The notes: generated from the sequence alone by a model not told the origin. A stretch of 64,000 bases of DNA from Watersipora subatra (GCF_963576615.1 NC_088716.1:60668228-60732227), one strand, 5' to 3'; counted from the stretch's first letter, positions 22,670 through 33,722 are shown. A program made the numbers and translations.

Positions 22670-24651
22670 AGATGTAGTTGCGTCAAAATTTAATTTGATC
22701 TTAAAAGAAAGAATTTTTTTCTCTATCAGTTGATATGTTGTTTGTTGTGTTACGGGATCGCATTGCCAAGATATTTGAAGATTAAAACCGATAAAATCTG
22801 ATCGCCGTAAAAACGCTCAGGCCACAAAAACGTGCCCAGCCTCGCCAAAAATGATGTCACGCGTTTGGCAACCTGTCTCTATCTCTCGTATTCACATCGG
22901 CTATTTGCGATAAAAGTCTAGTCTTACGCGGCTCTATTGGCATATATCTTATTTTGTATTTGCTCATGTTGGCTAGAATAAAATTTAAAATCCTGCTACA
23001 GATGCATTATTATGAATGTTTAAAAGGCCTCAAATAACGAAAATTGAAAATTTGTTCTACTCACGTTCTCCGAATGTTATGTAAACATTTGGGTACCGAC
23101 TACCAATTCTACCGGTCTACGGTAATTCTGTCAAGTCACTTTTGTAGAACGCGGTCTTTGTATCAGCACAGTTCTGCATCTACCCATACAAACGATATAC
23201 AGCCTCCCATAAGCCCCGCCCACATTATGTCGCCTATTACCTATTGCCTACGTACTCGTTTCTTGCTAGTAGTATTCTTACCGAATACTAGATAAGTGAA
23301 ATAAGCAAGCCACCTCTTTGAAATGAATATAGGCAGGGATAGAGTTTTAAGAATGAGAAGTCTGCTGCAAACTGGATTTGAACTCACATTCTCCAGTTCT
23401 GCGGACACCCATATACCATATCCGATACACTACAATATTCTGCAAATCATGTTTTGCATTATCTTCAACAATATTATTTTATTATATAATTTTTACAAGC
23501 AAAAATATTTTCATCTCGGCATAAAACTTTTATTAAAAATATTCATCAAGTCGTGGCCACTCAGATAGTATTAGCTGATACAATAAGACAAATTCATCTA
23601 CTGCAACAAACTCAAACAAAACATCATGGCTTATGCAGCACGCATTCAAGTCTCTCTTTCCACTTTATGGCAGTTTCCACACTGACAAAGCTTCTTCAGC
23701 TGGTGGGACGACATAAACATTCTGTAATCAGTAAAAAAAATGCAATAAATATATGTCATTCTAAAGCGTATCTATTGACAGCTTCCAAATTGGGAGTTAA
23801 ATAGATTGCGAGTGTAATTTTATAAACGAATAAACATTTAATAAAGGCACAAGTACCCCAAGCCAACGATTCGAAGCTTTGGTTCTGGAAATTAAAGATT
23901 TGCAATGATCAATCGATTTTACCCACTTCCTACGAGTGAAAATAATTTGTATTCATGACTCTAATTTACCAAAGAAAATTCGAAAAAAATATTACAGCTA
24001 GGTAAAACGGCAGATAAGCTATGAAACGATGATTGGAGATAGCAAAGAATTATCATTTTATTAATTAGTATATGTATTTATGACTATACAAAATATTACA
24101 TTTACTAAAGTATAGAAGACTCTAAGTTAATTTACCTCCATTCTGTCTTCTTCTGCAGCAAAACGCTGCTGACGCCTGTCAGCTTTGGCCATAGGCTGTC
24201 TACTCTAATCTTTTACTAAAAGTTGCTCAGATAACTCTGAGTAGCGGTCGCTCGAACTTGAAGCCATTTTAAAACTATGTATAACTTAGTAATTGTTGAA
24301 ACGCGTTGAATCAGTAACGAGTAATGAGATCTAATTAGGAGAATCTTCGAGATCACAGACAACGCGTTTTACGAGTGATAACATTTATTACGGCCTATAT
24401 AAAAATTTCGTACGCATGATTGGCTAACGAATCGACCTCATATTTATCGCTTGTGGTTTCGTTTCAGATAACAAGCTTGTGACGTCACGAAATAGCCACC
24501 CGCTGGAACGTGAGCTTTTTAAAAGAGGGCCTCATTCAAACGCATATATCTCTGGACAGGTTTGGTCTACAAAGACAAAAATGGCATCAAATTGTAGCTG
24601 ATGTTTTAGCCTTTTATGGGTCCTAATTTCATTTTTGACGCAACTACATCT
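22670..24651. mobile_element. TTAA-type DNA transposon (non-autonomous) inside the 5' LTR
   Basis: Perfect 19-bp inverted tips, AGATGTAGTTGCGTCAAAA, lie at 22670 and (inverted) ending 24651. TTAA is duplicated at 22666-22669 and 24652-24655; the intact 3' LTR has a single TTAA at the same place. TTAA duplication is the hallmark of piggyBac and Kolobok groups; the tip does not settle which. A possible relic first exon lies on the minus strand at 24267-24136: an ATG, the peptide MASSSSDRYSELSEQ, one in-frame TAG, RQQRFAAEEDRME, and a GTAAAT donor. A tRNA-like fragment (box B GAGTTCAAATCC, minus strand) lies near 23370-23440. Confidence 0.88.
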
Positions 24652-24655
24652 TTAA

Positions 24656-24946
24656 TCTACATTTTATCCACCTGGACTGAAGAGCTCAAGACCGGATATA
24701 AGAAAAAAGCGCTTTTTCTTGAATAACTTTAGATTTTGATCACGCAGCTTTCACCGACATTATCAACTACGAATCATATTCTTACTGCATCACTACGGTT
24801 ATACCCATAATATTGTTATTATCATTACTACAGTTTTTACTCATAATACAAACATTATCGCTTCTATTCAAGACACTGTCTACGCTTGCTGGCTCATTTC
24901 TGTGAAGGTTGGGGCAATTTCGCTGAATTTAAACAAATTCCCTTTA
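24656..24946 (+). repeat. 5' LTR, second part
   Basis: This matches 30470-30759 of the 3' LTR with few differences, ending CCCTTTA. It is separated from the first part by the TTAA-type element. Confidence 0.9.
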
Positions 24947-24950
24947 TTGT

Positions 24951-24967
24951 TGGCAGCCTCGTGGGAT
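24951..24967 (+). promoter_or_regulatory. primer-binding site, tRNA-Leu-like
   Basis: TGGCAGCCTCGTGGGAT starts 4 nt after the 5' LTR. TGG is the complement of the tRNA CCA tail, and TGGCAGC plus GTGGGAT match the 3' ends of animal leucine tRNAs from memory, allowing 1-2 unmatched bases between the blocks. The tRNA identity is inference. Confidence 0.55.
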
Positions 24968-24993
24968 AACGCTATCAAGAACACACACCGAAA

Positions 24994-25845
24994 ATGGCAG
25001 AAGGAGAGGAGAATAAGGAAATACTAAAGTACTTGAAACAACAAGCGGAGAAAAATGCCCAACCAATAGGGCAACAAATACAAGCACCAACGTACGATGG
25101 AGCAACAGATATAGAGGAGTTCGTAGAAAGTTTCGAGGAGATAGCTCAACACAACAAATGGAGCGAAGAAGAAAATAACTTACGTTTTAAACTAGCATTG
25201 AAAGGAGACGCCGCAAAAGGCCTACCAGCCACAAACTACGAGGAAAGAAAAAGCCAACTTTTGGAAAAATATGGAATAAAAGGAAAACATGCTCATCAAC
25301 TACTAAAAAGGATAAAGTATAGGCCAGGGGAAGACATATACACCTTCACCAGCCAGCTCCAGAAGGTTATAAGGATAGCACACCCCACGCTAAGCGACAA
25401 AGATAGGGAAGCTATAGCTATCAAGGAAATTTTGGGAGTACTACCAACTAACCACCCGGCCACATGGGCCATGACCTTGGACCCACCCAAGAACTTAAAA
25501 GAAATCCAAAACAAGCTCAAGGCATTCGACAATAGTAGCCCCGGAGTGCTACACATAGATATAGCAACTGAAGAAGTGAAGAAAGAGGAGTCAGCCAAAC
25601 CAAAGGCCATGTACGAAAGCCTACTTAAAACACAACTACAAACACAAGAGGCACTACAAAAAGTGACGGCGTTAGTCAATCAAGTGACACAACTACCAGA
25701 GAGACGAAAGGAACCTCGCAGAGAAACAAAGAGATGCTGGAGGTGCCACAGAGAGGGACACTTGGCAAGACAGTGCAGTCTGCCTCCCCTAGCAACTCAA
25801 GGGAAGAGAGAGTACTCGGCGGGAAAAGATTATGTTCAGGGTTAA
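24994..25845 (+). CDS. gag: retrotransposon Gag polyprotein
   Basis: This 283-residue structural protein packages the element RNA into cytoplasmic particles. The first part is helical and charged, as in Ty3/gypsy capsids, and a CX2CX4HX4C zinc knuckle (CWRCHREGHLARQC, near residues 248-261) binds RNA at the C-terminus. The ATG at 24994 is the first after the primer-binding site and starts MAEGEENKEILKYLK. The frame is intact. The protease frame overlaps the 3' end in the -1 frame, which fits expression by -1 frameshifting, though no slip site was verified. Confidence 0.88.
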   Translation: MAEGEENKEILKYLKQQAEKNAQPIGQQIQAPTYDGATDIEEFVESFEEIAQHNKWSEEENNLRFKLALKGDAAKGLPATNYEERKSQLLEKYGIKGKHAHQLLKRIKYRPGEDIYTFTSQLQKVIRIAHPTLSDKDREAIAIKEILGVLPTNHPATWAMTLDPPKNLKEIQNKLKAFDNSSPGVLHIDIATEEVKKEESAKPKAMYESLLKTQLQTQEALQKVTALVNQVTQLPERRKEPRRETKRCWRCHREGHLARQCSLPPLATQGKREYSAGKDYVQG

Positions 25846-26121
25846 AACACCCAGGGGATCCTGGACAGAAATCTATACACCTGGGCATTCAACAAGCCAC
25901 GCATACCGATAACACGGCCGCCTACTACATCACCGGTTGGGCGGGAACAGCAGAAGCCACCTTCTTACTAGATAGCGGCTGCTCAAAGTCGATACTGCCA
26001 ACTAGCCTATTTAATCGCATACGGCAAAAACACGATAAGCCTATCGAACCCGTACACTGTCAAGGAATACTAGCGGATGGCAGTAAGCTACCCCTAGAGG
26101 GGCTAACGACGATTACATTCT
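25734..26121 (+). pseudogene. pol: retrotransposon aspartic protease, start of pol
   Basis: In the -1 frame relative to gag, this segment reads through to FLLDSGCSKSILP, the Asp-Ser-Gly active site of a retropepsin, which would cleave Gag and Pol. The frame ends at a stop at 26121-26123. The expected continuation (NVLLGLDFF, the usual ILG/LLG-D-F motif after the flap) is found in another frame from about 26138, so a frameshift has broken the gene here. Confidence 0.8.
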
Positions 26122-26137
26122 AATCGCTAACCTACAG

Positions 26138-26524
26138 GAAAACGTGTTGCTTGGCTTAGACTTTTTCACAGAAAAAGGGTGCCGCATAAATTTCAGAAAA
26201 GCGCAACTACATCTATACGACGAGGTTATCAAATGCTGTGACCAATATGGCGGGCCACTACAAGTGGGAGTGCAAACAGTAGAAGCTACAGAGATCCCTC
26301 CATTTTCGGAAATACTCATCCCAGGCCCACTTAACCAGAATTGGAATGGACAGTTTGCCCTAATCGAAGGAAAAACACCAGACACTGATATACGAGTGGC
26401 CTCGTCAGTGCACCACCACAGCAGGGAAAACTATGGATTAGAGTGTGCAATATTTCGGCGAATACCATCGAGTTACCGCCAGGAAAAAATATCGCGACTT
26501 GTAGCCAGGCGAGGCAAGCCTTAA
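26138..26524 (+). pseudogene. pol: pol, protease C-terminus and linker in a shifted frame
   Basis: The segment starts with the LLGLDFF motif that normally ends the protease. It continues through a linker (EIPPFSEILIPGP is typical of the region between protease and reverse transcriptase). The linker passes into the next frame around 26440, so a second frame change lies there. Confidence 0.75.
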
Positions 26525-28074
26525 AGCCAACAGCACCAACGCCACCTTCCACACAGCTACCCGAGGTGTTAGAAACGTTACTCGACCAGAGCGGGTTACA
26601 AGGAAAAGACCATGCCAAAGCGAAACAAATGCTGACGCAAAACCAGGATGTGTTTAGCGTAGGAAAGTTTGATTTGGGGAGGACAGGTCTCACACGCCAC
26701 CGGATTCCGTTAGCGAAAGGAGCTCAGCCAGTAAAACAGCGACCTTATAGGCATGGACCGGCACAGGAGGCCGAGATTGAAAAGCAAGTGGCCGAACTGC
26801 AACAACAGGGGCTAATCTCAGAGGGAAAAGGGGCGTGGAGTTCTCCTGTAGTCCTAGTCCAGAAGAATGATGGCAGCTGGCGCTTCTGCGTCGATTACCG
26901 GAAGCTGAATGCCGTGACGTCCAAGGACGCGTATCCACTACCGAGGATTGATGATAGCCCCGACACGCTGGGGCATAGCCGGGTATTCAGCACCTTAGAT
27001 CTGACCAGTGGATACTGGCAGGTCGAGCTGGATGCGGATGCCAAGGAGAAGGCAGCTTTTGTGACGAGATCTGGCCTATACGAATGGGAGGTCTTACCAT
27101 TTGGCCTCACCTCGGCTCCCTCTACGTTTGAACGTCTCATGGAGACAGTACTACGAGGACTACATTGGCAGACTGTCTTGATCTATCTCGATGACATCAT
27201 CGTGTTTGCACCGGAGGTGGATACTCATATCCAACGACTAGAAGAAGTTTTCTCCAGACTGCGGGCCGCGAATCTGAAACTTAAGCCAAGTAAATGTGCC
27301 TTATTTGCAGATAGAGTCAAATATCTAGGCCACATTGTCAGTCAGGCTGGTGTAGAAACGGACGAAGACAAGGTAGAGGCTATTAAGAACGGGCCCCCAC
27401 TCCAACATAAACGAGACCTAAGATCGTTCCTCGGGACGTGTAATTACTACCGTTGCTTCATACACGAATATTCTGAGATCGCCAGACCACTCAACCAGAT
27501 GAGCTCGAAGAATGCGATATTCAAATGGACAGGCGCTTGCTAGGAGGCGTTCAGCACGCTACGGCAAAGTCTGGTCTCTGCACCGATTCTAGCGTATCCA
27601 GACTTCAACCTACCTTTCATCCTGGACACCGATGCCGGCGCCGTGGGACTAGGTGGCATACTGTCACAAGTGCAAGACGGGCAAGAGCGTGTCATTGCGT
27701 ATTATTCCAAAATGATGTCGGCGGAGGAACGTAATTATTGCGTAACTCGCCAGGAGTTACTTGCTATAGTCAAGGCAATAGGACACTTCAAGCCCCAACT
27801 GTATGGCCAGCGATTCGTTGCGCGCACCGATCATGCCTCACTAACGTGGCTACTGTGTACCACCCATCCTCATGGCCAACTCGCGCGATGGATGGAGACA
27901 CTGGCACCATACAACTTCACGATAGAACATCGTAAAGGCAGGAAGCATAATAACGTGGATGGGCTGAGTCGCCAGGTGTGCAAAGATTGCAGGCAATGCA
28001 ACCGCATGACCCAACACGATATACCTAACAAGCACCTCCAGGACCACGAGCAATTGTCGGAGATCGCACCCTGA
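26443..28074 (+). pseudogene. pol: pol, reverse transcriptase and RNase H, interrupted by a TAG
   Basis: This part copies element RNA into DNA and removes the RNA strand. Reverse transcriptase motifs are in order: WSSPVVLVQKNDGSWRFCVD, YPLPRIDD, FSTLDLTSGYWQ, LPFGLTSAPSTFERLM, the catalytic YLDDIIVF, and LGHIVS. A TAG at 27541-27543 interrupts the connection to RNase H, which follows in the same frame with FILDTDAG (catalytic Asp), RQELLAIV (Glu) and ARTDHASL (Asp). The frame ends with a TGA at 28072. Apart from the TAG the key residues are present. The YPLPRIDD/GYWQVE pattern is Ty3/gypsy, not Copia or BEL. Confidence 0.92.
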
Positions 28075-28638
28075 GTGAATCGTACGGACTTGCCACCAGT
28101 GAGCCACGAAAGACCGCCCCAGGTTCCTCTGCTTCCGGAAGGCATAGTATGCCGGACCAAGGATCTTTGGTTCCCAACTCACTCCGCTGTATATACACCG
28201 CCCTTGCTCTCTTCGAACGTATCTCTGGAGAGTCATGTCGGACCTTCGCGGGTTCTTCGGCCACCAGAGGATACAAACCTTGCACCCACCAACCGGTGGC
28301 CTCTATCCCCTTTGACAAAACAGAGACCACCTTATCACAGTACGAACTTGCACCCAGGTCGGGTGGCAGACCCCAGGGTCGTGTCACAAACCCGGGGTAG
28401 CATGGTACCCCAGCCCAACAACCGTTGGGCCCCTACACCGCAAGAGAGCAATTTCGAAGTCTCATGACCTCCACGGTTCTTTGCCCCTGTGCCTATGGAA
28501 CGCTGCCAAGTGATAGCCAGCGATCAAGAAACTCGGAAGAATCCAGAAGAGCTGAACACGACGTCGCCTCTACCACGTCGATGGAGCGATGTAGTGCGCA
28601 CCACTCCGAAAAACATAGCTCTCCCCCGAGCCCGGTAA
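28075..28638 (+). pseudogene. pol: pol, Pro-rich linker between RNase H and integrase
   Basis: The frame used by reverse transcriptase and integrase stays open here except for stops at 28072, 28465 and 28636. The peptide is rich in Pro, Arg and Ser (PPVSHERPPQVPLLPEG, APTNRWPLSP). I do not recognise a domain. Most Ty3/gypsy elements have only a short spacer at this point, so a linker of about 185 codons is unusual; it could be a lineage-specific insertion. Confidence 0.55.
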
Positions 28639-29828
28639 GTGCAAACCTCAAAGAGTTCACACTTGAGTCAGCAACAGAAAGATGACCCCAACTTACGGCC
28701 CATCATCCAGGCCATATTGGGACAGACCAGCATCGACTCTCGAGTGGTGAGCGCTGAAACAGCACAGCTGTGGAATATCCAGAGCCACGTGTTTCTGACA
28801 GAACAAGAGGAGCTTCAGATCACGGGACTTGAAGGAAAACGATGGGCAATCTGCCCCCGTGCGCAAAGGAGGTCTTTGATCGAAAAGACTCATCAGGAGG
28901 CTCACTTTGGGGCAAACAAAGTCATAGCTGCGCTGAGACGAAATTGGTTTTGGCCTGGCCTGACGAGTCATGTAAAGAGACTGGTCAGAACGTGTATGGC
29001 TTGTCAGCGAGCCAAGGGCACCGATCACCGCCGCAGCCGAGCTGAGAATCATCTGTACGCCGGTCGGCCTTGGCAGATCATGGCAATTGATCTGTGCGGT
29101 CCACTTCCCCCTACCACAGCTGGAAATAATCTTATACTCGTACTCACGGACCATTTCACCCGTTTGAGCGACGCCATACCGATACCAGACGGGAAGGCAA
29201 CCACCATCGCAAGGATTTTGGATGAGCGAGTATTCGCATATTTTGGCATTCCAGAAGTCATCCATTCTGACCAGGAAGCTCAGTTCCAGTCGGAGCTCTT
29301 CCAAGCATGCTGCAAAATTTGGGATGCGACAAGACGCAAACATCTCCGTACCGACCACAAGGCAACTCTGTGGTTGAATGTCTCAACAGAACGGTGGGCA
29401 ACTCGCTGCGAGCCCTACTAGCAGGACAAGAGGTGGATAAGTGGGACAGACTGTTACCGCAGATAATGAGGACTATTCGGGCCACCCCCCACCGCGTAAC
29501 CGGCGAATCCGCCAATTACCTGATGATGGGAAGGGAAACTCGGTTACCCCCGGATATTCACCATCCAGTAGAGGCACCAGAATTTACAGAGCAGGAATAT
29601 GCTGTCAAGTTACAGGAGCGATTGCAACAAGCCGGACAACTCCTGAGAGACCAACAGTATCGACCCCGGGGAGAAGTGAATGTTCCACCTCTATTTACAG
29701 TTGGAGACCAAGTATGGCTGAAATCTTTCTACAAGGGAAAAGGAAAGGCGGCTAAACTCCAGCCGAAATATATCGGGCCATACAAAATTACCAAGAGTCT
29801 TCCGTATCAGGTATACGAGATGGAATGA
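28639..29828 (+). pseudogene. pol: pol, integrase, with a frameshift near 29310
   Basis: Integrase inserts the DNA copy into the host genome. The zinc-binding HHCC region is visible (THQEAHFGANK, then CMACQ). The catalytic core has the first Asp in MAIDLCGPL, the second in IHSDQEAQF, and the Glu in NSVVECLNR. A frame change near 29305-29320 separates the second Asp from the Glu: the first frame runs to 29421 as nonsense, while the second (29307-29828) continues with SPYRPQGN and a C-terminal region (FTVGDQVWLKS, GPYKITKSL) of GPY/F type. A TGA at 29826 ends it. Confidence 0.9.
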
Positions 29829-30212
29829 CACGGCAAACGTACAGTCCAACACGAAGGACGGAATAAATTGTATCTCGAAACTACATCCGTCGCTACCGAG
29901 ACAACGACAACACCACCAGATCCAACTCCAGCTGAGTACGAGGAGATAACCATGGATGAAATTTTTCCGATTTCTGCCACAGGCCCAGCCGAGACAGAAG
30001 TACCCGACACAGCGGTCCAGGAAGACCAGGAGATCATAGACCCACCGTCAGGAACGCCCCCGCCGGTCCAAGACGAAGAAATCTCAGCATTAGAAACGGG
30101 GTCCGAAGAAGGGACATATCAGTCTGCTAGTGATGAGGAGGGTGAGCCGGAAGTAGCGGTTCCTCCTTGCCCAAGGCGCTCAGAGCGGGAGCGACGAGTA
30201 CCCGAGAGATAG
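29829..30212 (+). pseudogene. pol C-terminal acidic tail
   Basis: It follows the TGA at 29826 in the same frame (RTVQHEGRNKLYLE) and continues as a Pro/Glu/Thr-rich tail to a stop at 30210, ending PRRSERERRVPER. Such tails follow integrase in many Ty3/gypsy polyproteins. Read-through of the TGA, or a single substitution, would connect it to integrase. Confidence 0.6.
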
Positions 30213-30271
30213 AGAGACTACGTGACCCATGCGATAAGTTATCTCCCCGGAGTCCGAGGACGGACTCCACT

Positions 30272-30286
30272 TTAAGGAGGGGGCGA
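30272..30286 (+). promoter_or_regulatory. polypurine tract
   Basis: A purine run (AAGGAGGGGGCGA, one C) lies immediately before the 3' LTR and would prime plus-strand DNA synthesis. Confidence 0.7.
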
Positions 30287-30759
30287 TGAAGTGAAATTAT
30301 ATAGATGAAGACCGTTTGACCTAGACTATCAATTAATATCATTTGCTTATTTTTTTTATTGTAATAGTATAGCCGTAAGTACCTTTTATGATTGTTTTTA
30401 ATCTGGCGGTGGCAATTTATTTACGCATTACTCTCATATTTAATGCATGATATATCCTCTCGTATTAATCTACATTTTATTCACCCGGACTGAAGAGCTC
30501 AAGACCGGATATAAGAAAAAAGCGCTTTTTCTTGAATAACTTTAGATTTTGATCACGCAGCTTTTACCGACATTATCAACTACGAATCATATTCTTACTG
30601 CATCACTACGGTTATACCCATAATATTGTTATTATCGTTACTACAGTTTTTATTCATAATACAAACATTATCGCTTCTATACAAGACACTGTCTACGCTT
30701 GCTGGCTTATTTCTGTGAAGGTTGGGGCAATTTCGCTGAATTTAAACAAATTCCCTTTA
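30287..30759 (+). repeat. 3' LTR
   Basis: This is a 473-bp LTR, TG...TA, nearly identical to the split 5' LTR. It gives the empty site for the TTAA element, with a single TTAA near 30466. Confidence 0.92.
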
Positions 30760-30853
30760 CTCCTATTGACTTAGCACTAAAAACTGCTCAATTTTTCCAT
30801 AGTTTGTGCATCTGAGACTGTATATTTTATTGAACATATGTAAAACTTATATA

Positions 30854-32070
30854 CAGTAATACTTCAACTTACGAGTGCCCTAACGTAAGAGAAACTTGAG
30901 GTATGAGCCAGCTTTTAAGCAAGTTTTAGCACTAACATACGAGCCATATTTGACATACGAGCACATGAGTCAGTTGCCAAGTATGTCGGAGGTGTTTTAT
31001 GAGAACAGCATCACTCTGCATTTTTCAACTGCTCAGATTATACTTTTGTACCATGTTTTTTGTGCGCGATTTTCAGTGCAGAATTATTTGAATTAAAAGT
31101 ACTGTGCGTAGACCGAAAGTTTGCCAGTAAAAGGATAGACAATGCAAAGAAAAAGCGGATGATAACAACTGATATTAAACGGACAATTATTGAAAAATAT
31201 GTATGCGTGATTGAGCTAGCTCAGCAATATGACAGAAATACATCCACAATTATCAAACACAAGGATTATATTCAAAGCATTTAGTTTGCAAAAGGACTAA
31301 CCATAGTTTCTAAACGACCCAGCGATCTTCACGACCACTGATAGAGAGACTGCTCAGGCTTTGGATAAAAGACAAACAATTGGCCGGTGATTGCGTAACT
31401 GAAACGATGCTACGTAAAAAGGCTGGTGCTATCTATCAAGACTATTAAAATAGACATTCGGACAAGTTGGCTAGTGGTGGTGCATTAACTCTTGGTGACG
31501 ACACCTGTGTTCGTCCTGATTGAAAGGGCGACAAAGGCAAACGTCCTTAGATAGGTTTGTTTTAAAACGGTCGGCTGGTCGTGCGAGCGAAACAAAAAAA
31601 ATTAGCTAACTAGCGAGAAACTAAAACTATGAACGCTGAAGAAATTTTAATTACGTTAGGTTAAAGATTACTGTTTGCTTTTAAGTTTGTCTTTTAAGAC
31701 TTGGATAAAATCCAAATTTATCAAAGTCAACTGTTGTAATAAAGGTTAACTTATCTCTCCCTCTCTGGCAAATGCTAGCGTTAGCTGCTATTGTATGTAT
31801 TTAATTTTACATTTTAATTAATCACATTTCCTTGCATTATTTTTTATTTGTTGCTCTTTAAAAGCATTTGGTAAGTTAGGACAATAACCAACATGTTCTT
31901 TCTGTTACAATATCTTGTTTTGAGTATTTTATTTGCATTCTTAGAGTGTGGAAACCAATCAATATATATTTAATCATTTTATATATAAATAAATTGCACC
32001 AATATGCGAGTAAATTGACATACGAGCTCAGTCTCGGAATGCATTAAGCTCGTAAGTCGAAGTATGACTG
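30854..32070. mobile_element. Tigger/pogo-like element, internally deleted
   Basis: Inverted ends CAGTAATACTTCAACTTACG and its near complement ending at 32070 are flanked by TA (30852-30853 and 32071-32072), the Tc1/mariner target duplication. It contains a decayed transposase N-terminus (see 31060-31448). Confidence 0.85.
31060..31448 (+). pseudogene. relic of Tigger/pogo transposase, DNA-binding domains only
   Basis: The first block reads KKRMITTDIKRTIIEKY and VIELAQQYDRNTSTIIKHKD, a CENP-B/psq-type helix-turn-helix. A second block in another frame (31341-31448) reads IERLLRLWIKDKQLAG, the second CENP-B domain. A frameshift and stops lie between, and the DDE catalytic region is missing. 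It is a dead remnant. Confidence 0.75.
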
Positions 32071-32072
32071 TA

Positions 32073-32690
32073 ATGACTTTGGATGAGAAAGGCAAAAATC
32101 TTACACATATGGTAATGAATAATACCAATGATTTACAAGCTTCTATATCATTGATAATACAAAGAGTGACCAAATAGAAATTAAACTAATAACAAACTGA
32201 TGAATCAAACGAGATTTAGAAGCAGTTACGCTGGACCACTGTATTAAACACCCATTAGACATGACTGAAAATAACTAGACGAGATATTTTTTGTCTGAGG
32301 TTGGTTGAACTAGATTACTGCTTTGAAGCGGCATAGTGTATTCTGATTTTAGTATAGTGATTTTCTATAGTTTTGAGTAGACTGTTGGCATGCACTGTAC
32401 ATGTAAAACCTTGATTGAGGTTGTGTAATAAGACATATATGTTATTGTCTGTGATTTTACTTGTTTAAAAGCTCTCTGTGTGATACCATTATAGCATTGT
32501 ACCATTATACCATGTAGCTCTCCATGTGTGAACGTAGGCACTTTTCTGCAGCAATACATATTAGGCCTAGCAATCTGGTCACCAATCCTCCTCTGTTTTT
32601 AACTGAGATTAGGGCTATGTCATCACTATTTTTACTTCCCACTACTTCTACACCGGTCAAAAACTTAATACACGCATCACATTTGGGTTA
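32073..32690. other. non-coding, nothing recognised
   Basis: Only short open frames occur and no repeat boundary was found. It separates the Tigger-like relic from the P-element-like relic. Confidence 0.35.
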
Positions 32691-32699
32691 GAAAAAAAT

Positions 32700-33328
32700 C
32701 CTCATCACTGAACTCCTCATCTTCACCTTCCTCAGCTTTTGTCTCTTCTTTCTTTTTCTTTCTAGCCAGAGAATGTAGCAGGAGTTGGCCAGTTTTTTCA
32801 GCCCTGCTCACATCAAGATCAGTACAGTTAGCATTGGGACGGTGTGATATCTGCTTTTATGAACAGTGCTCGAAGTGCAGATCTAAAGCACTGCACATCC
32901 GGGTTATTGTTATAGCCACCCTGAGATCGTATTGTGGAAAACAGAATCTCAATGTGATCCTGGTTGATCTAAAAGGTTAGGAAGTAGTTGATGTAAGGGT
33001 AGTTGCTGAAAAGATATTGAGCAATGCCATGTACAGATTTGGGTCCTGACTCAAAAGCAATGACGAAATGATGATGATTTTCCTATTATTTTCCACTAGC
33101 ATCTTTCAGCTTGGTGTCTTTAATCGGCATAGACAGCTTATGATATTGTTGAGAACTTCTTGTTTTGAGTTAAAGTGCTGTCTTGTTATGGGCAATAGAG
33201 GAAATACCTGGAGTGTTGTGGTCTCTTCTGATGACATTTCACTAAGAATTTGGTCTTATTATTACGTTTATGACTTCAAAACTAGCATGCCAAGCGTGCT
33301 TCCACTACTGAACTTATTGCTCAATTGA
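32700..33328 (-). pseudogene. P-element / THAP9-like transposase relic
   Basis: On the minus strand, 32966-32880 reads IEILFSTIRSQGGYNNNP followed by a CFRSALRALFI-type continuation. This matches the highly conserved C-terminal block of P-element and THAP9 transposases (dHLELFFxxIRxxGGxNNNP, from memory). Upstream, short blocks in shifted frames (SLLLSQDPNLY, NYFLTF) fit the preceding region, and an acidic, Lys-rich tail follows. Several stops and frame changes make it non-functional. The plus-strand open frame at 33068-33328 is its shadow. Confidence 0.7.
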
Positions 33329-33384
33329 AGGCTTTGATGCTGCGATGCACATCACTATGACGTAATGTCGTGAAAACAACAGCC

Positions 33385-33640
33385 AATTATAGGCCTCACT
33401 TTTACTCCATTGTAATTATAGCTATTCGCCAAACTAGGGTTTACTATATCTATGGTTGTATGCTAAAACAGTCACTGTTATATTTTGTGGTATGCTAAAA
33501 CTATAACTGTTATATTCTGTTGTATACTAAAAATAACGCAATCAATTGGTTTCATTCATGGTACATACTTGAAAAAATAAAGTTGCATTTGTGAGTTGTA
33601 TACCCATTCGCTGAAGCACCACAGTATGAGCGTCATTAGC
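33385..33640 (+). repeat. short copy of the minisatellite-bearing repeat
   Basis: The left flank (33385-33453, starting AATTATAGGCCTCAC) is the inverse of the flank at 19064-19119. It is followed by about 2.5 minisatellite units (33455-33530) and a second flank starting ACTAAAAATAACGCAATC, which resembles the right flank of the array at 48121-48240. This copy is the empty site for the insertion at 19120-22424. Confidence 0.75.
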
Positions 33641-33722
33641 ATGTCTTGACAAACTGTTGTTTTTTGCGGAGTTGTTCCCCCGTCCGCGGGCGAGCAACAC
33701 AACAGCTTATCACAAGAAATAC

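Larger units (their letters stand above)
22490..30759 (+). mobile_element. Ty3/gypsy LTR retrotransposon, degenerate, 5' LTR split by another element
   Basis: Two LTRs of about 471-473 bp (22490-24946 minus the insertion, and 30287-30759) start TGAAGTGAAATT and end CCCTTTA. They flank gag, protease, reverse transcriptase, RNase H and integrase in the order typical of Ty3/gypsy. CTCC lies on both outer sides (22486-22489 and 30760-30763; extendable by one base either way), giving a 4-5 bp target duplication. The pol region has at least three frame changes and several stops, so this copy cannot make its proteins unaided. No env-like gene is present. The near-identical LTRs suggest a fairly recent insertion. 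Confidence 0.92.

Noticed and set aside
23044-23804. Three plus-strand frames of about 80 codons in the TTAA element
   Set aside because: No motifs, no consistent codon pattern, and they overlap degenerate repeat sequence.
28693-29358. 221-codon minus-strand frame
   Set aside because: It is the antisense of the integrase region of the retrotransposon.
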